From assembly GCA_023266695.1 (NCBI GenBank), contig JAHFPO010000091.1, positions 1 through 9,340 of the forward strand: a DNA stretch of 9,340 bases, read 5' to 3'. Positions 5,962 through 9,340 of this stretch are shown here, in pieces (the first letter of the stretch is position 1; the number at the start of each line of letters is the position of its first letter). The translations under genes and the position numbers were made by a program. Under the pieces are notes generated by a model. It did no database searches. It worked only from the letters and a program-made list of their open reading frames with translations, and was not told the origin of the DNA. This DNA comes from Hyphomicrobiales bacterium. GTDB taxonomy: Bacteria; Pseudomonadota; Alphaproteobacteria; Rhizobiales; Xanthobacteraceae.

Positions 5962-7672
5962 AACACTGCCTCTCGCTCTTGCCGCCGGGATGGGTCACGG
6001 CGCCGTCCTTGGCGGGGCCCACGCTTTGCGCGTATTTCCACAGATAGCCCGAGGAGAAGGGCTCCGGCTGTTTCTTCCAATTCGCGCGCCGGTGTTCCAG
6101 TTCCTTGTCGTCGAGCTTCACGTCGAGGCGGCCTTTTTCCGCATCGAGCTCGATAATGTCGCCGTCCTTGAGGAGCGCAATCGGGCCGCCGACCGCCGCT
6201 TCCGGACCGACATGGCCGACGCAGAAGCCGCGGGTGGCGCCGGAGAAGCGTCCGTCGGTGATGAGCGCGACCTTGTCGCCCATGCCCTGGCCGTAGAGCG
6301 CCGCGGTGGTCGATAGCATCTCGCGCATGCCGGGGCCGCCCTTGGGACCCTCGTAGCGGATGACCAGCACATCGCCTTCCTTGTATTTCTTCTTCTGCAC
6401 CGCCTCAAAGCACGCCTCCTCGTTGTCGAAGCAGCGCGCGGGACCGGTGAACTTCAATCCCTTCATGCCGGCGACCTTCACGATCGCGCCATCGGGGGCG
6501 AGATTGCCGCGCAGACCCACGATGCCCCCGGTCGGCGACAGCGGCTTGTCGGCGGGACGCACCACGTCCTGATCGGGATTCCATTTCACGCTTTTCAGGT
6601 TTTCCTTGATGGTGCGGCCGGTGACGGTGAGACAGTCGCCGTGCAGGAAGCCGTGATCGAGGAGCGTCTTCATCAAGAGCGGCATGCCGCCCGCCTCGAA
6701 CATGTCCTTGGCGACGTATTTCCCGCTCGGCTTCAGGTCGGCGATATAGGGCGTGCGCTTGAAGATTTCGGCGACGTTGAAGAGATCGAACTTGATGCCG
6801 CATTCGTGGGCGATCGCCGGCAGATGCAGCGCCGCGTTGGTGGAGCCGCCGGTCGCCGCCACCACGGTCGCCGCGTTCTCGAGCGCCTTCTTGGTGACGA
6901 TGTCGCGGGCGCGGATGCGGCGCTTGACCAACTCCATGATCTTCTCGCCCGCGGCCATGCAGAAGGCGTCGCGGATTTCGTAGGGCGCCGGGGCGCCCGC
7001 CGAATAGGGCAGCGCCAGGCCGATCGCTTCGGACACCGACGCCATGGTATTGGCGGTGAATTGCGCGCCGCAGGCGCCGGCCGACGGACAGGCGATGCGC
7101 TCGAGCTCGTCGAGGTCGTCGGCGGAGAATTTTCCGGCCGAATGCCAGCCCACCGCCTCGAACACGTCCTGGATGGTGACCGGACGGCCGCGGAAGGAGC
7201 CGGGCAGGATCGAGCCGCCATAGATGAAGATCGACGGCACGTTGAGCCGGCACATGGCCATCATCATGCCGGGCAAGGACTTGTCGCAGCCGGCGACGCC
7301 GATCAACGCGTCATAGGCGTGGCCGCGCATGGTGAGCTCGACCGAGTCCGCGATCACTTCGCGCGAGGGGAGCGAGGACTTCATCCCCTCATGGCCCATG
7401 GCGATGCCGTCGGTGACAGTGATGGTGCAGAATTCGCGCGGGGTGCCGTTGGCGGCAACGACGCCTTTTTTCACCGCCTGGGCCTGGCGCATGAGCGCGA
7501 TGTTGCAGGGTGCCGCCTCGTTCCAGCAGGTGGCGACGCCGACGAAGGGCTGATGGATTTGCTCGCGCGAGAGGCCCATGGCGTAATAGAAGGCGCGATG
7601 GGGCGCGCGCTCAGGCCCTTCCGTGGCATGCCGGCTCGGCAGCTTGGACTTGTCGAAGGTCTTGGCGTCCAT
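5948..7672 (-). CDS. ilvD: Dihydroxy-acid dehydratase (short, 574-residue type)
   Basis: This enzyme dehydrates 2,3-dihydroxy-isovalerate and 2,3-dihydroxy-3-methylvalerate to the keto acids that lead to valine, leucine and isoleucine. It is cytoplasmic and Fe-S dependent. Cysteines in ligand positions are Cys56 (EAAPCN), Cys129 (VAGCDKSLPG) and Cys201 (CPSAGACGAQFTANTM). The C-terminal catalytic block ITDGRFSGATRGFCVGHVGP holds the serine proposed as base. At 574 residues it belongs with the shorter branch (mycobacterial and plant-like), for which a [2Fe-2S] cluster is known, rather than with the ~616-residue E. coli type with an oxygen-labile [4Fe-4S]; cluster type here is an inference. The start MDAKTFDKSKLPSRH at 7672 is the expected N-terminus, with only a weak upstream GAGCGAG. 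It overlaps the exoR-like gene downstream and is divergent from the glycosylase gene. Confidence 0.97.
   Translation of the reverse strand: MDAKTFDKSKLPSRHATEGPERAPHRAFYYAMGLSREQIHQPFVGVATCWNEAAPCNIALMRQAQAVKKGVVAANGTPREFCTITVTDGIAMGHEGMKSSLPSREVIADSVELTMRGHAYDALIGVAGCDKSLPGMMMAMCRLNVPSIFIYGGSILPGSFRGRPVTIQDVFEAVGWHSAGKFSADDLDELERIACPSAGACGAQFTANTMASVSEAIGLALPYSAGAPAPYEIRDAFCMAAGEKIMELVKRRIRARDIVTKKALENAATVVAATGGSTNAALHLPAIAHECGIKFDLFNVAEIFKRTPYIADLKPSGKYVAKDMFEAGGMPLLMKTLLDHGFLHGDCLTVTGRTIKENLKSVKWNPDQDVVRPADKPLSPTGGIVGLRGNLAPDGAIVKVAGMKGLKFTGPARCFDNEEACFEAVQKKKYKEGDVLVIRYEGPKGGPGMREMLSTTAALYGQGMGDKVALITDGRFSGATRGFCVGHVGPEAAVGGPIALLKDGDIIELDAEKGRLDVKLDDKELEHRRANWKKQPEPFSSGYLWKYAQSVGPAKDGAVTHPGGKSERQCYADI
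5969..5974 (-). promoter_or_regulatory. Ribosome binding site for exoR inside ilvD
   Basis: GAGAGG on the minus strand lies 7 nt before the ATG at 5961 and within the last codons of ilvD (Ser-Glu-Arg-Gln region). It supports the 5961 start and translation of the two genes from one message. Confidence 0.6.
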
Positions 7673-7919
7673 GACTCGCTCGGCGCCGCCTTAGCGATCC
7701 CCCCAGCCCCGCACGAGATACTGGCGGCGTGGGCGTCGATTTCGGGTCCGTTTATGGCGGGACAGCGGCGCAAACGGCCCGAACCGGCGGCCTGGATGCA
7801 ATGTCATGGAGGTGTGTCGCCGGGGCCACAGTCGGCGGGCGGCCCCGTGCCGGATTGGGAGAAAACGCGGCTCCAGAGGCGTCGCTTACCGGAAGCGCCA
7901 AACAATCGTAACCATAACC
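7673..7919. other. Divergent intergenic region between ilvD and the glycosylase gene
   Basis: These 247 bp should hold promoters for both flanking genes. I see no convincing -35/-10 pair on either strand, no tRNA, and no leader peptide rich in Leu, Ile or Val codons that would suggest attenuation of ilvD. A GACTC (CcrM-type GANTC) site lies at 7673-7677, directly upstream of the ilvD start codon. Confidence 0.5.
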
Positions 7920-8495
7920 ATGGCCCGACCAGCCCTCATCCACCGCGATTTTTTCGCCCGCAGCGTCCATCGCGTGGCCCCCGATCTCATCGGGGCGACG
8001 CTTTTGGTGAACGGCGTGGGCGGCCTGATCGTCGAGGTCGAGGCCTACCACCACACCGACCCCGCCGCCCATTCCTACGGCGGCCGCACCGAGAGAAACG
8101 CGGTGATGTTCGGCCCGCCGGGCCGCGCCTATGTCTATCGCTCCTACGGGGTGCACTGGTGTCTCAATTTCGTGTGCGAGGGGGAAGGCTCGGCGAGCGC
8201 GGTGTTGATCCGGGCATTGGAGCCGACCGAGGGGCTCGCCGCCATGCGCCGCCGGCGCGGCGTGAAGAACGAGCGGCTCCTGTGCGCGGGGCCGGGCCGG
8301 CTGTGTGAGGCGCTCGGGATTGCGCGGAGGCACAATGGTCTCGCCTTGGACAAGCCGCCGTTCGAATTGCGCGCCCGCACGGAAAAAATCGCAGTGGCGA
8401 TCGGCCCGCGTATCGGTCTCACCAGAGCGATCGAGCTTCCGTGGCGTTATGGATTGAAGGGTTCGCGATTTCTCAGCCGGCCGTTCAGGGCGTGA
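7920..8495 (+). CDS. 3-methyladenine DNA glycosylase (AAG/MPG family)
   Basis: A 191-residue monofunctional DNA glycosylase of the AAG/Mpg fold, which flips out and removes alkylated or deaminated purines (3-methyladenine, hypoxanthine and similar). It starts base-excision repair, a later step of which can be done by the exonuclease III encoded in this window. Key residues align with human AAG: Glu41 in IVEVEAY (the general base), Tyr43, His51 in AAHS, Tyr76 in YRSYG and Asn83 in CLNF. The family segments RNAVMFGPPGRAYVY (59-73), LIRALEPTEG (96-105) and LLCAGPGRLCEALGI (120-134) are also present. The ATG at 7920 is chosen because family homology begins directly after it (ALIHRDFF). In-frame starts farther upstream, such as 7806, add a non-family, Arg-rich stretch. 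No Shine-Dalgarno precedes 7920. The gene converges with valS. Confidence 0.94.
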   Translation: MARPALIHRDFFARSVHRVAPDLIGATLLVNGVGGLIVEVEAYHHTDPAAHSYGGRTERNAVMFGPPGRAYVYRSYGVHWCLNFVCEGEGSASAVLIRALEPTEGLAAMRRRRGVKNERLLCAGPGRLCEALGIARRHNGLALDKPPFELRARTEKIAVAIGPRIGLTRAIELPWRYGLKGSRFLSRPFRA

Positions 8496-8505
8496 TCTTG
8501 CCGTA

Positions 8506-8607
8506 CGTCATCCTGAGGTGCGAGCGCGGAACGCGCGAGCCTCGAAGGATGACGGCCGGTGCGGTCGTCCTTCGAGGCCCGCCTTCGGCGGCCACCTCAG
8601 GACGACG
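8506..8607. repeat. GTCATCCTGAGG-type double-hairpin repeat, copy 2
   Basis: Two hairpins fill the 118-bp gap between the convergent glycosylase and valS genes. Hairpin 1 spans 8506-8554 (CGTCATCCTGAGG... with ...CTCGAAGGATGACG, tip GCGCG-GAA-CGCGC). Hairpin 2 spans 8564-8606 (GTCGTCCTTCGAGG... with ...CCTCAGGACGAC, tip CCGCC-TTC-GGCGG). It matches copy 1 (5058-5157) in order and orientation of its conserved words, with compensating differences in the stems. A role in ending both converging transcripts is plausible but unproven; there is no T-run. Confidence 0.85.
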
Positions 8608-8613
8608 AAGCGA

Positions 8614-9340
8614 CTACGCTGCGCCCTTGAGCCGCTCCAGGGCTTCCCGCACCTTCAAGCGGCGCTCCTCGGCTTCCTCACGCCGCTCGCGCTGCTCGTC
8701 CACCACTTCCTCCGGCGCGCGGGCGACGAAATCCTTGTTGGTGAGCTTCTTGTCGATGATTGCGATGTCGTCGGCGATTTTTGCCATTTCCTTCTCGAGG
8801 CGGGCACGCTCGGCGGCCAAGTCGATGACGCCGGCGAGCGGCAAGGCCGCGACCTCGCCCCGCACCAGGAGCTGAACCGCGCCCTCGGGCGGGCGGGCCG
8901 CGAAGGTGACCTCGGAGAGGCGGGCGAGCCGCTTCAGCGCCTCGTCCCAGCGCCTAGCGCGCTCGCGGGTTTCCTTCTTGGCGACGAGGGCGAGCGGCAT
9001 TTCCGTCGCTGCCGGCACGTTCATTTCTGAGCGCACCGAGCGCACCGCGCTCACCAAATCCACCAGCCAGCCGATCTCGGCCTCGGCTTTCTTGTCTTCG
9101 AGCCCCTTGAGCTGCGGCCACGCCGCCAGCACCAGCAGGGTGTCGCGCTTGGGACCCGCCTCCCCGGTCACCCGCCACAGTTCCTCGGTGAGGAACGGCA
9201 TGAAGGGATGGAGCAGCTTCAGAATCTCATCGAGCACGAAGGCGGTGGTGGCGCGGGTCTCGCTCTTGGCGGCGCCGTCGGGGCCGGTGAGCGCGGGCTT
9301 CGCCAGCTCGATGTACCAGTCGCAATAGACGCTCCAGACG
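8614..9340 (-). CDS. valS: Valyl-tRNA synthetase, C-terminal part (5' end off the right edge)
   Basis: The last 241 residues of a class I synthetase that charges tRNA-Val. The visible part begins in the helical anticodon-binding domain: VWSVYCDWYIELAKP at visible residues 1-15, then LDEILKLLHPFMPFLTEELW (36-55), a hallmark block of ValRS. The last ~75 residues (LAAERARLEKEMAKI to ERLKGAA) form the charged, helical C-terminal arm typical of ValRS, which contacts the tRNA elbow. The catalytic core with HIGH and KMSKS lies outside the window. The frame stays open to the right edge (first full codon at 9339-9337), so a GTG at 9237 is an internal valine, not a start. The stop is TAG at 8614-8616, just beyond the intergenic repeat. 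Confidence 0.97.
   Translation of the reverse strand, partial: VWSVYCDWYIELAKPALTGPDGAAKSETRATTAFVLDEILKLLHPFMPFLTEELWRVTGEAGPKRDTLLVLAAWPQLKGLEDKKAEAEIGWLVDLVSAVRSVRSEMNVPAATEMPLALVAKKETRERARRWDEALKRLARLSEVTFAARPPEGAVQLLVRGEVAALPLAGVIDLAAERARLEKEMAKIADDIAIIDKKLTNKDFVARAPEEVVDEQRERREEAEERRLKVREALERLKGAA

Noticed and set aside
7691..7807. Minus-strand 38-codon ORF ending 18 nt before the ilvD start, considered as a leader peptide or small protein
   Set aside because: It has no ribosome binding site and about a third of its residues are Arg. It has no Ile codon and no Leu/Val run, so it does not look like a branched-chain attenuator.
6641..8308. Plus-strand open frame of 555 codons running antisense to ilvD and into the glycosylase gene
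   Set aside because: It lies opposite a clearly real, conserved gene and then out of frame through another. Its sequence is His/Arg/Gly-rich with no recognisable domain. Long antisense frames are expected in high-GC genes.
9237..9237. GTG at 9237 as the start of a separate 207-residue protein
   Set aside because: The reading frame continues upstream to the window edge with standard ValRS sequence (CDWYIELAKP), so this codon is an internal valine.

Overview
This is a high-GC, gene-dense chromosomal window that reads as an alphaproteobacterium, most likely from the Hyphomicrobiales (Rhizobiales). Three things point there: a full-length ExoR-like periplasmic Sel1-repeat protein, the dgt-argS-SPOR-protein gene order typical of that group, and two families of palindromic intergenic repeats (CTCCCC type and GTCATCCTGAGG type) that I know from rhizobial and Bradyrhizobium-like genomes. 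This placement rests on family knowledge and was not tested by a search.

Layout from left to right. 1-651 (-) is the 5' part of a SPOR-domain-type protein whose C-terminus lies off the left edge. 648-704 (-) is a possible 18-codon linking ORF. 701-2461 (-) is argS and 2488-3696 (-) is a dGTPase-like HD hydrolase. These form a compact run transcribed right to left. A short divergent promoter region separates dgt from erpA (3784-4116, +). A composite CTCCCC palindromic repeat at 4127-4248 lies between erpA and an exonuclease III gene (4254-5048, +) and carries that gene's ribosome binding site. A convergent gap at 5049-5166 is filled by a ~100-bp double-hairpin repeat. Next come exoR-like (5167-5961, -) and ilvD (5948-7672, -), which overlap and are transcribed ilvD first. 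A 247-bp divergent gap leads to a 3-methyladenine DNA glycosylase gene (7920-8495, +). A second convergent gap (8496-8613) holds another copy of the double-hairpin repeat, and the 3' end of valS (8614-9340, -) runs off the right edge.

The genes are housekeeping functions: two aminoacyl-tRNA synthetases, nucleotide-pool control (dgt), base-excision repair (exonuclease III and 3-mA glycosylase), Fe-S cluster delivery (erpA), branched-chain amino acid synthesis (ilvD, itself an Fe-S enzyme), envelope signalling (exoR) and a cell-envelope/division-type SPOR protein. I see no transposase, phage gene, CRISPR array, toxin-antitoxin pair, rRNA or tRNA, and no sign of horizontal transfer.

I did not find an undescribed multi-gene system. 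The observations most worth checking are small-scale: the mini-ORF bridging argS and the SPOR gene with ATGA overlaps at both ends, compensatory base changes between the two double-hairpin repeats that occupy equal-sized convergent gaps, a repeat-borne ribosome binding site for exonuclease III, and the ilvD-exoR overlap.
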